Under the pieces are notes generated by a model, which was not told the origin of the DNA, did not search any database, and saw nothing but the letters and a program-made list of their open reading frames with translations. This document shows, piece by piece, positions 53,842 to 64,000 of a stretch of DNA of 64,000 nt; the stretch's first letter is position 1, and every line of letters starts with the position of its first letter. Made by a program: the position numbers and the translations under genes. This DNA comes from Petrolisthes cinctipes (Eukaryota > Arthropoda > Malacostraca > Decapoda > Porcellanidae). The DNA is taken from positions 218,501 to 282,500 of the forward strand of contig JAWQEG010001395.1 of NCBI GenBank assembly GCA_033782935.1, in the 5' to 3' direction.

Positions 53842-54240
53842 GAGATATCGACTTTTTGGCACCTAAAAGATCGATTTTTAGCATGTTTTTAGCCTATATT
53901 TTGAAAAAATTCTAGCACTGAGTAGGCATGTACAGATTGCTTCTGGGACCCCAAAATATTGAATTTTCGGGTGTTTTGAGCCTGAATTTGAGATATAAAC
54001 GGGTACAGAAGATACATGCACATATTGACTTTGGGCACCAAAAACATCGATTTTCAGCATGTTTTGGGCCTGAATTTTGAAAATACTCTAACACGGAGTA
54101 GGCATGTACAGATCGCTTCTGGGACCCCAAAATATCGAATTTTCGGGTGTTTAGGGCCAGAATTTGAGATATAAACGGGTACAGAAGATGCATGCACATA
54201 TCGACTTTTGGGCACCTAAAAGATCTATTTTCAGTATGCT
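53842..54240. repeat. Marked alpha-trimer copy shared with 57.5 and 63.6 kb
   Basis: The variant GGGCACCAAAAACATCG (normally AAATATCG) occurs only near 54,050, 57,710 and 63,842 as far as I saw. At the first two sites it accompanies TTTTGAAAAAATTCTAGC. The offsets are 3,661 and 6,142 bp, measured on the short-monomer junctions 53,842, 57,503 and 63,645. It marks copies of one parental trimer that have been spread several kilobases apart within zone 2. Confidence 0.78.
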
Positions 54241-54556
54241 TTTGGCCTGTATTTTGAAAATACTCTAACACGGAGTAGGCATGTACAGATACCTTCTGGG
54301 ACCTCTAAATATCGAATTTTCGGGTGTTTTGGGACTGAATTTGAGATATCGACTTTTTGGCACCTAAAATGTCGATTTTTAGCATGTTTTTAGCCTATAT
54401 TTTGAAAATATTCTAGCATTGTGTAGGCATGTACAGTTTGCTTCCGGGACCCCAAAATATTGAATTTTCGGGTGTTTTGAGCCTGAATTTGAGATATAAA
54501 CGGGTACAGAAGATGCATGCACATATCGACTTTTGTGCACCTAAAAGATCGATTTT

Positions 54557-56855
54557 CTGTATGTTTTGAGCATGTATTTTGAAAATACTCTAACACGGAG
54601 TGGGCATGTACAGATCGCTTCTGGGACCCCTAAATATCGAATTTTCGGGTGTTTAGGGCCAGAATTTGAGATATAAACGGGTACAGAAGATGCATGCACA
54701 TATCGACTTTTGGGCACCTAAAAGATCGATTTTCAGTATGTTTTTGGCCTGTATTTTGAAAATACTCTAACACGGCGTAGGCATGTACAGATACCTTCTG
54801 GGACCTCTAAATATCGAATTTTCGGGTGTTTTGGGACTGAATTTGAGATATCGAGTTTTTGGCACCTAAAAGATCGATTTTTAGCATGTTTTTAGCCTAT
54901 ATTTTGAAAATATTCTAGCACTGAGTAGGCATGTACAGATTGCTTCTGGGACCCCAAAATATTGAATTTTCGGGTGTTTTGAGCCTGAATTTGAGATATA
55001 AACGGGTACAGAAGATACATGCACATATTGACTTTGGGCACCAAAAATATCGATTTTCAGCATGTTTTGGGCCTAAATTTTGAAAATACTCTAACACGGA
55101 GTAGGCATGTACAGATACCTTCTGGGACCTCTAAATATCGAATTTTCGGGTGTTTTGGGACTGAATTTGAGATATCGATTTTTTGGCACCTAAAATGTCG
55201 ATTTTTAGCATGTTTTTAGCCTATATTTTGAAAATATTCTAGCATTGTGTAGGCATGTACAGTTTGCTTCCGGGACCCCAAAATATTGAATTTTCGGGTG
55301 TTTTGAGCCTGAATTTGAGATATAAACGGGTACAGAAGATACATGCACATATTGACTTTGGGCATCTAAAATATCGATTTTCAGCATGTTTTGGGCCTGT
55401 ATTTTGAAAATACTCTAACACTGAGTAGGCATGTACAGATTGCTTCTGGGACCCCAAAATATTGAATTTACGGGTGTTTTGAGCCTGAATTTGAGATATA
55501 AACGGGTACTGAAGATGCATGCACATATCGACTTTTGTGCACCTAAAAGATCGATTTTCTGTATGTTTTGAGCATGTATTTTGAAAATACTCTAACACGG
55601 AGTAGGCATGTACAGATCGCTTCTGGGACCCCTAAATATCGAATTTTCGGGTGTTTTGGGACTGAATTTGAGATATAAACGGGTACTGAAGATGCATGCA
55701 CATATCGACTTTTGTGCACCTAAAAGATCGATTTTCATTATGTTTTGAGCATGTATTTTGAAAATACTCTAACACGGAGTGGGCATGTACAGATCGCTTC
55801 TGGGACCCCTAAATATCGAATTTTCGGGTGTTTAGGGCCAGAATTTGAGATATAAACGGGTACAGAAGATGCATGCACATATCGACTTTTGGGCACCTAA
55901 AAGATCGATTTTCAGTATGTTTTTGGCCTGTATTTTGAAAATACTCTAACACGGCGTAGGCATGTACAGATACCTTCTGGGACCTCTAAATATCGAATTT
56001 TCGGGTGTTTTGGGACTGAATTTGAGATATCGAGTTTTTGGCACCTAAAAGATCGATTTTTAGCATGTTTTTAGCCTATATTTTGAAAATATTCTAGCAC
56101 TGAGTAGGCATGTACAGATTGCTTCTGGGACCCCAAAATATTGAATTTTCGGGTGTTTTGAGCCTGAATTTGAGATATAAACGGGTACAGAAGATACATG
56201 CACATATTGACTTTGGGCACCAAAAATATCGATTTTCAGCATGTTTTGGGCCTAAATTTTGAAAATACTCTAACACGGAGTAGGCATGTACAGATACCTT
56301 CTGGGACCTCTAAATATCGAATTTTCGGGTGTTTTGGGACTGAATTTGAGATATCGATTTTTTGGCACCTAAAATGTCGATTTTTAGCATGTTTTTAGCC
56401 TATATTTTGAAAATATTCTAGCATTGTGTAGGCATGTACAGTTTGCTTCCGGGACCCCAAAATATTGAATTTTCGGGTGTTTTGAGCCTGAATTTGAGAT
56501 ATAAACGGGTACAGAAGATACATGCACATATTGACTTTGGGCATCTAAAATATCGATTTTCAGCATGTTTTGGGCCTGTATTTTGAAAATACTCTAACAC
56601 TGAGTAGGCATGTACAGATTGCTTCTGGGACCCCAAAATATTGAATTTACGGGTGTTTTGAGCCTGAATTTGAGATATAAACGGGTACTGAAGATGCATG
56701 CACATATCGACTTTTGTGCACCTAAAAGATCGATTTTCTGTATGTTTTGAGCATGTATTTTGAAAATACTCTAACACGGAGTAGGCATGTACAGATCGCT
56801 TCTGGGACCCCTAAATATCGAATTTTCGGGTGTTTTGGGACTGAATTTGAGATAT
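54557..56855. repeat. Recent 1,179-bp tandem duplication
   Basis: About 54,557-55,676 and 55,736-56,855 appear identical by eye at an offset of 1,179 bp. They share private variants such as TACAGTTTGCTTCCGGGACC, TCTAGCATTGTGTAGG and GAATTTACGGGTG. The copies end where GAGATATAAACGG (55,676) faces GAGATATCGAC (56,855). On the left they differ at GATTTTCTGTATG against GATTTTCATTATG. This is the least diverged duplication I noticed in the window. It also creates the 324-, 855- and 324-bp run of junction spacings. Confidence 0.85.
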
Positions 56856-57015
56856 CGACTTTTTGGCACCTAAAAGATCGATTATTAGCATGTTTTTAGC
56901 CTATAATTTGAAAATATTCTAGCAGTGAGTAGGCATGTACAGATTGCTTCTGGGACCCCAAAATATCGAATTTTCGGGTGTTTAGGGCCAGAATTTGAGA
57001 TATAAACGGGTACAG

Positions 57016-57031
57016 AAGCATGATGCATGCA
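57016..57031. repeat. 5-bp insertion variant, first copy
   Basis: ACAGAAGCATGATGCATGC replaces the usual ACAGAAGATGCATGC, a five-base gain that partly repeats CATG. The same insertion occurs near 58,850. Together with AGTATATTTTTGGCC just downstream at both places, it identifies a related pair of trimers about 1.8 kb apart. Confidence 0.8.
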
Positions 57032-60000
57032 CATATCGACTTTTGGGCACCTAAAAGATCGATTTTCAGTATATTTTTGGCCTGTATTTTGAAAATACTC
57101 TAACACGGAGTAGGCATGTACAGATACCTTCTGGGACCTCTAAATATCGAATTTTCGGGTGTTTTTGGACTGAATTTGAGATATCGATTTTTTGGCACCT
57201 AAAAGATCGATTTTTAGCTTGTTTTTAGCCTATATTTTGAAAATATTCTAGCACAGAGTAGGCATGTACAGATTGCTTCTGGGACCCCAAAATATTGAAT
57301 TTTCGGGTGTTTTGAGCCTGAATTTGAGATATAAACGGGTACTGAAGATGCATGCACATATCGACTTTTGTGCACCTAAAAGATCGATTTTCAGTATGTT
57401 TTGAGCATGTATTTTGAAAATACTCTAACACGGAGTAGGCATGTACAGATCGTTTCTGGGACCCCTAAATATGGAATTTTCGGGTGTTTTGGGACTGAAT
57501 TTGAGATATCGACTTTTTGGCACCTAAAAGATCGATTTTTAGCATGTTTTTAGCCTATATTTTGAAAAAATTCTAGCACTGAGTAGGCATGTACAGATTG
57601 CTTCTGGGACCCCAAAATATTGAATTTTCGGGTGTTTTGAGCCTGAATTTGAGATATAAACGGGTACAGAAGATACATGCACATATTGACTTTGGGCACC
57701 AAAAACATCGATTTTCAGCATGTTTTGGGCCTGAATTTTGAAAATACTCTAACACGGAGTAGGCATGTACAGATCGCTTCTGGGACCCCAAAATATCGAA
57801 TTTTCGGGTGTTTAGGGCCAGAATTTGAGATATAAACGGGTACAGAAGATGCATGCACATATCGACTTTTGGGCACCTAAAAGATCGATTTTCAGTATGT
57901 TTTTGGCCTGTATTTTGAAAATACTCTAACACGGCGTAGGCATGTACAGATACCTTCTGGGACCTCTAAATATCGAATTTTCGGGTGTTTTGGGACTGAA
58001 TTTGAGATATCGAGTTTTTGGCACCTAAAAGATCGATTTTTAGCATGTTTTTAGACTATATTTTGAAAATATTCTAGCACTGAGTAGGCATGTACAGATT
58101 GCTTCTGGGACCCCAAAATATTGAATTTTCGGGTGTTTTGAGCCTGAATTTGAGATATAAACGGGTACAGAAGATACATGCACATATTGACTTTGGGCAC
58201 CAAAAATATCGATTTTCAGCATGTTTTGGGCCTAAATTTTGAAAATACTCTAACACGGAGTAGGCATGTACAGATACCTTCTGGGACCCCAAAATATCGA
58301 ATTTTCGGGTGTTTAGGGCCAGAATTTGAGATATAAACGGGTACAGAAGATGCATGCACATATCGACTTTTGTGCACCTAAAAGATCGATTTTCAGTATG
58401 TTTTGAGCATGTATTTTGAAAATACTCTAACACGGAGTAGGCATGTACAGATCGCTTCTGGGACCCCTAAATATCGAATTTTCTGGTGTTTTGGGACTGA
58501 ATTTGAGATATCGACTTTTTGGCACCTAAAAGATCGATTTTTAGCATGTTTTTAGCCTATATTTTGAAAATATTCTAGCACTGAGTAGGCATGTACAGAT
58601 TGCTTCTGGGACCCCAAAATATTGAATTTTCGGGTGTTTTGAGCCTGAATTTGAGATATAAACGGGTACAGAAGATACATGCACATATTGACTTTGGGCA
58701 CCAAAAATATCGATTTTCAGCATGTTTTGGGCCTGAATTTTGAAAATACTCTAACACGGAGTAGGCATGTACAGATCGCTTCTGGGACCCCAAAATATCG
58801 AATTTTCGGGTGTTTAGGGCCAGAATTTGAGATATAAACGGGTACAGAAGCATGATGCATACACATATCTACTTTTGGGCACCTAAAAGATCGATTTTCA
58901 GTATATTTTTGGCCTGTATTTTGAAAATACTCTAACACGGAGTAGGCATGTACAGATACCTTCTGGGACTTCTAAATATCGAATTTTCGGGTGTTTTGGG
59001 ACTGAATTTGAGATATCGATTTTTTGGCACCTAAAATGTCGATTTTTAGCATGTTTTTAGCCTATATTTTGAAAATATTCTAGCACTGTGTAGGCATGTA
59101 CAGATTGCTTTTGGGACCCCAAAATTTTGAATTTTCGGGTGTTTTGAGCCTGAATTTGAGATATAAACGGGTACAGAAGATACATGCACATATTGACTTT
59201 GGGCACCAAAAATATCGATTTTCAGCATGTTTTGGGCTTGAATTTTGAAAATACTCTAACACGGAGTAGGCATGTACAGATCGCTTCTGGGACCCCAAAA
59301 TATCGAATTTTCGGGTGTTTAGGGCCAGAATTTGAGATATAAACGGGTACAGAAGATGCATGCACATATCGACTTTTGGGCACCTAAAAGATCGATTTTC
59401 AGTATGTTTTTGGCCTGTATTTTGAAAATACTCTAACACGGAGTAGGCATGTACAGATACCTTCTGGGACCTCTAAATAACGAATTTTCGGGTGTTTTGG
59501 GACTGAATTTGAGATATCGATTTTTTGGCACCTAAAATGTCGATTTTTAGCATGTTTTTAGCCTATATTTTGAAAATATTCTAGCACTGTGTAGGCATGT
59601 ACAAATTGCTTCTGGGACCCCAAAATATTGAATTTTCGGGTGATTTGAGCCTGAATTTGAGATATAAACGGGTACAGAAGATACATGCACATATTGACTT
59701 TGGGCATCTAAAATATCGATTTTCAGCATGTTTTGGGCCTGTATTTTGAAAATACTCTAACACTGAGTAGGCATGTACAGATTGCTTCTGGGACCCCAAA
59801 ATATTGAATTTTCGGGTGTTTTGAGCCTGAATTTGAGATATAAACGGGTACTGAAGATGCATGCACATATCGACTTTTGTGCACCTATAAGATCGATTTT
59901 CAGTATGTTTTGAGCATGTATTTTGAAAATACTCTAACACGGAGTAGGCATGTACAGATCGCTTCTGGGACCCCTAAATATCGAATTTTCGGGTGTTTTG

Positions 60001-60084
60001 GGACTGAATTTGAGATATCGACTTTTTGGCACCTAAAAGATCGATATTTAGCATGTTTTTAGCCTATATTTTGAAAATATTCTA

Positions 60085-63000
60085 GCACTGTACAGATTGC
60101 TTCTGGGACCCCAAAGTATTGAATTTTCGGGTGTTTTGAGCCTGTATTTGAGATATAAACGGGTACTGAAGATGCATGCACATATCGACTTTAGTGCACC
60201 TAAAAGATCGATTTTCAGCATGTTTTGGGCCTGAATTTTGAAAATACTCTAACACGGAGTAGGCATGTACAGATCGCTTCTGGGGCCCCTAAATATCGAA
60301 TTTTCGGGTGTTTTGGGACTGAATTTGAGATATCGACTTTTTGGCACCTAAAAGATCGATTTTTAGCATGTTTTTAGCCTATATTTTGAAAATATTCTAG
60401 CACTGTACAGATTGCTTCTGGGACCCCAAAATATTGAATTTTAGGGTGTTTTAAGCCTGAATTTGAGATATAAACGGGTACAGAAGATACATGCACATAT
60501 TGACTTTGGGCATCTAAAATATCGATTTTCAGCATGTTTTGGGCCTTTTTTTTGAAAATACTCTAACACTGTACAGATTGCTTCTGGGACCCTAAAATAT
60601 TGAATTTTCAAGTGTTTTGAGCCTAAATTTGAGATATAAACGGGTACTGAAGATGCATGCATATATCGACTTTTGTGCACCTAAAAGATCGATTTTCAGT
60701 ATGTTTTGAGCATGTATTTTGAAAATACTCTAACACGGAGTGGGCATGTACAGATCGCTTCTGGGACCCCTAAATATCGAATTTTCGGGTGTTTTGGGAC
60801 TGAATTTGAGATATCGACTTTTTGGCACCTAAAAGATCGATTTTTTGCATGTTTTTAGCCTATATTTTGAAAATATTCTAGCACTGAGTAGGCATGTACA
60901 GATTGCTTCTGGGACCCCGAAATATTGAATTTTCGGGTGTTTTGAGCCTGAATTTGAGATATAAACGGGTACAGAAGATACATGCACATATTGACTTTGG
61001 GCACCAAAAATATCGATTTTCAGCATGTTTTTGGCCTGAATTTTGAAAATACTCTAACACGGAGTAGGCATGTACAGATCGCTTCTGGGACCCCAAAATA
61101 TCGAATTTTAGGGTGTTTAGGGCCAGAATTTGAGATATAAACGGGTACAGATGATGCATGCACATTTCGACTTTTGTGCACCTAAAAGATCGATTTTCAG
61201 TATGTTTTTGGCCTGTATTTTGAAAATACTCTAACACGGAGTAGGCATGTACAGATACCTTCTGGGACCTCTAAATATCGAATTTTCGGGTGTTTTGGGA
61301 CTGAATTTGAGATATCGATTTTTTGGCACCTAAAATGTCGATTTTTAGCATGTTTTTAGCCTATATTTTGAAAATATTCTAGCACTGTGTAGGCATGTAC
61401 AGATTGCTTCTGGGACCCCAAAATATTGAATTTTCGGATGTTTTGAGCCTGAATTTGAGATATAAACGGGTACAGAAGATACATGCACATATTGACTTTG
61501 GGCATCTAAAATATCGATTTTCAGCATGTTTTGGGCCTGTATTTTGAAAATACTCTAACACTGAGTAGGCATGTACAGATTGCTTCTGGGACCCCAAAAT
61601 ATTGAATTTTCGGGTGTTTTGAGCCTGAATTTGAGATATAAACGGGTACAGAAGATACATGCACATATTGACTTTAAGCATCTAAAATATCGATTTTCAG
61701 CATGTTTTGGGCCTGTATTTTGAAAATACTCTAACACGGAGTAGGCATGTACAGATTGCTTCTGGGACCCCAAAATATTGAATTTTCGGGTGTTTTGAGC
61801 CTGAATTTGAGATATAAACGGGTACTGAAGATGCATGCACATATCGACTTTTGTGCACCTAAAAGATAGATTTTCAGTATGTTTTGAGCATGTATTTTGA
61901 AAATACTCTAACACGGAGTAGGCATGTACAGATTGCTTCTGGTGCCCCTAAATATCGAATTTTCGGGTGTTTTGGGACTGAATTTGAGATATCGACTTTT
62001 TGGCACCTAAAAGATCGATTTTTAGCATGTTTTTAGCCTATATTTTGAAAATATTCTAGCACTGAGTAGGCATGTACAGATTGCTTCTGGGACCCGAAAA
62101 TATTGAATTTTCGGGTGTTTTGAGCCTGAATTTGAGATATAAACAGGTACAGAAGATACATGCACATATTGACTTTGGGCACCAAAAATATCGATTTTCA
62201 GCATGTTTTGGGCCTGAATTTTGAAAATACTCTAACACGGAGTAGGCATGTACAGATCGCTTCTGGGACCCCAAAATATCGAATTTTCGGGTGTTTAGGG
62301 CCAGAATTTGAGATATAAACGGGTATAGAAGATGCATGCACATATCGACTTTTGGGCACCTGAAAGATCGATTTTCAGTATGTTTTTGGCCTGTATTTTG
62401 AAAATACTCTAACACGGAGTAGGCATGTACAGATACCTTCTGGGACCTCTAAATATCGAATTTTCGGGTGTTTTGGGACTGAATTTGAGATATCGATTTT
62501 TTGGCACCTAAAATGTCGATTTGTAGCATGTTTTTTGCCTATATTTTGAAAATATTCTAGCACTGTGTAGGCATGTACAGATTGCTTCTGGGACCGCAAA
62601 ATATTGAATTTTCGGGTGTTTTGAGCCTGAATTTGAGATATAAACGGGTACAAAAGATACATGCACATATTGACTTTAGGCATCTAAAATATCGATTTTC
62701 AGCATGTTTTGGGCCTGTTTTTTGAAAATACTCTAACACTGAGTAGGCATGTACAGATTGCTTCTGGGACCCCAAAATATTGAATTTTCGGGTGTTTTGA
62801 GCCTGAATTTGAGATATAAACGGGTACTGAAGATGCATGCACATATCGACTTTTGTGCACCTAAAAGATCGATTTTCAGTATGTTTTGAGCATGTATTTT
62901 GAAAATACTCTAACACGGAGTAGGCATGTACAGATCGCTTCTGGGACCCCTAAATATCGAATTTTCGGGTGTTTTGGGACTGAATTTGAGATATCGACTT

Positions 63001-63240
63001 TTTGGCACCTAAAAGATCGATTTTTAGCATGTTTTTAGCCTATATTTTGAAAATATTCTAGCACTGTACAGATTGCTTCTGGGACCACAAAATATTGAAT
63101 TTTCGGGTGTTTTGAGCCTGAATTTGAGATATAAACGGGTACAGAAGATACATGCACATATTGACTTTGGGCATCTAAAATATCGATTTTCAGCATGTTT
63201 TGGGCCTGTTTTTTGAAAATACTCTAACACTGTACAGATT
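60085..63240. repeat. Cluster of 10-bp deletion monomers
   Basis: CACTGTACAGATTGC occurs at about 60,088, 60,401, 60,568, 63,062 and 63,228, with one further case at 50,743. The usual sequence is CACTGAGTAGGCATGTACAG, so ten bases are missing between two TG dinucleotides. Five of the six cases lie in this 3.2-kb stretch. They explain the shortened junction intervals of 315, 481 and 657 bp here. Confidence 0.85.
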
Positions 63241-64000
63241 GCTTCTGGGACCCCAAAATATTGAATTTTCGGGTGTTTTGAGCCTGAATTTGAGATATAA
63301 ACGGGTACAGAAGATACATGCACATATTGACTTTGGGCATCTAAAATATCGATTTTCAGCATGTTTTGGGCCTGTATTTTGAAAATACTCTAACACTGAG
63401 TAGGCATGTACAGATTGCTTCTGGGACCACAAAATATTGAATTTTCGGGTGTTTTGAGCCTGAATTTGAGATATAAACGGGTACTGAAGATGCATGCACA
63501 TATCGACTTTTGTGCACCTAAAAGATCGATTTTCAGTATGTTTTGAGCATGTATTTTGAAAATACTCTAACACGGAGTAGGCATGTACAGATCGCTTCTG
63601 GGACCCCTAAATATGGAATTTTCGGGTGTTTTGGGACTGAATTTGAGATATCGACTTTTTGGCACCTAAAAGATCGATTTTTAGCATGTTTTTAGCCTAT
63701 ATTTTGAAAATATTCTAGCACTGAGTAGGCATGTACAGATTGCTTCTGGGACCCCAAAATATTGAATTTTCGGGTGTTTTGAGCCTGAATTTGAGATATA
63801 AACGGGTACAGAAGATACATGCACATATTGACTTTGGGCACCAAAAACATCGATTTTCAGCATGTTTTGGGCCTGAATTTTGAAAATACTCTAACACGGA
63901 GTAGGCATGTACAGATCGCTTCTGGGACCCCAAAATATCGAATTTTCGGGTGTTTAAAGCCAGAATTTGAGATATAAACGGGTACAGATGATGCATGCAC

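Larger units (their letters stand above)
1..64000. repeat. Tandem satellite array, 176-bp monomer
   Basis: The window is one uninterrupted head-to-tail array of a 176-bp monomer, all in the same orientation. Landmarks recurring in nearly every monomer are TAGGCATGTACAGAT, a GGGACCC or GGGACCCC box, TTTTCGGGTGTTTTGAG, GATATAAACGGGTA, GATGCATGCACAT and ATCGATTTT. The spacing of TAGGCATG or GGGCACC anchors is 176 bp wherever I measured a full-length unit, with single-base variants of 175 to 179. A hand-built consensus is about 40% GC. No gene, RNA gene, transposon or single-copy stretch interrupts it. Known biology: units near nucleosome length with higher-order structure are typical of centromeric and pericentromeric satellites in plants and animals. 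The centromeric assignment is inference, and I do not recognise the family. Confidence 0.97.
49424..64000. repeat. Zone 2: 501-bp trimer higher-order repeat array
   Basis: From 49,424 a shortened 148-bp monomer recurs. Measured TAGG anchors at 51,241, 51,417, 51,594 and 51,742 give monomers of 176, 177 and 148 bp, a 501-bp trimer. The short monomer reads GAGATATCGACTTTTTGG where full monomers have 29 further bases between GATAT and CGACTT. I found 29 such junctions, at 49,491, 50,168, 50,669, 51,160, 51,661, 52,162, 52,663, 53,164, 53,842, 54,343, 54,845, 55,169, 56,024, 56,348, 56,849, 57,178, 57,503, 58,004, 58,505, 59,010, 59,511, 60,012, 60,327, 60,808, 61,309, 61,986, 62,487, 62,988 and 63,645. 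Eighteen of the 28 intervals are trimers (481-505 bp), five are dimers (315-329), four are tetramers (657-678) and one is 855 bp. The array continues past the window end. Confidence 0.95.

Noticed and set aside
1..64000. Repeated minus-strand peptides of 60 to 178 codons as a possible gene family
   Set aside because: They recur because the DNA recurs. Frames change every 176 bp, homologous peptides occur in more than one frame of the same DNA, and stops are placed by the monomer sequence.
1..64000. CRISPR array
   Set aside because: The units are contiguous and homologous over their full length, with no unique spacers between short constant repeats.
1..64000. Bacterial or viral origin
   Set aside because: No compact genes, ribosome-binding sites or operons are present, and 64 kb of a single 176-bp satellite is a eukaryotic chromosomal feature.

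Overview
The whole 64 kb window is tandem satellite DNA. I find no protein gene, RNA gene, transposon, microsatellite tract or unique sequence anywhere in it. The basic unit is a 176-bp monomer of about 40% GC (counted on a consensus built by eye), repeated head to tail in one orientation from the first base to the last. This points to a eukaryotic chromosome, most likely the core of a centromeric or other heterochromatic array. A unit close to nucleosome-repeat length and a nested higher-order structure are typical of plant and animal centromeric satellites. I do not recognise the family and cannot name the species. A plant is plausible but not shown.

The monomer is itself an old dimer. It splits into two 88-bp halves that align without gaps and agree at about 59 of 88 positions by hand count. 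One half carries a 15-nt perfect dyad. Both halves carry several CpG sites, and the commonest variants between monomers are TCG to TTG changes.

There are two architectural zones. Zone 1 (1 to about 49.42 kb) consists of full-length 176-bp monomers without a fixed higher-order period. It is a patchwork of segmental duplications whose offsets are close to multiples of 176 bp: 351/352, 526, 1,760, 1,934, 2,110, 2,289, 2,461, 2,640 and 4,398 bp. It also holds a large dispersed duplication linking the first 7 kb to 37.4-43.6 kb. The cleanest tandem block is a 15-monomer, 2,640-bp unit at 12.76-18.46 kb.

Zone 2 (about 49.42 to 64 kb) is a younger, more regular array. Every second to fifth monomer, most often every third, is a 148-bp variant with a 29-bp internal deletion, which creates a 501-bp trimer. 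Two diagnostic versions of the trimer alternate, giving a 1,002-bp hexamer that is best seen at 50.67-53.67 kb. I located 29 deletion junctions. Their spacings show trimers (18 intervals), dimers (5), tetramers (4) and one 855-bp interval. A 1,179-bp block was duplicated very recently at 54.56-56.86 kb.

The many open reading frames, mostly on the minus strand, are by-products of the repeat. Because 176 is not a multiple of three, the frame shifts at every monomer, so no extended protein repeat is possible. Nothing here works as genes; the organisation reflects unequal exchange, gene conversion and small microhomology deletions.
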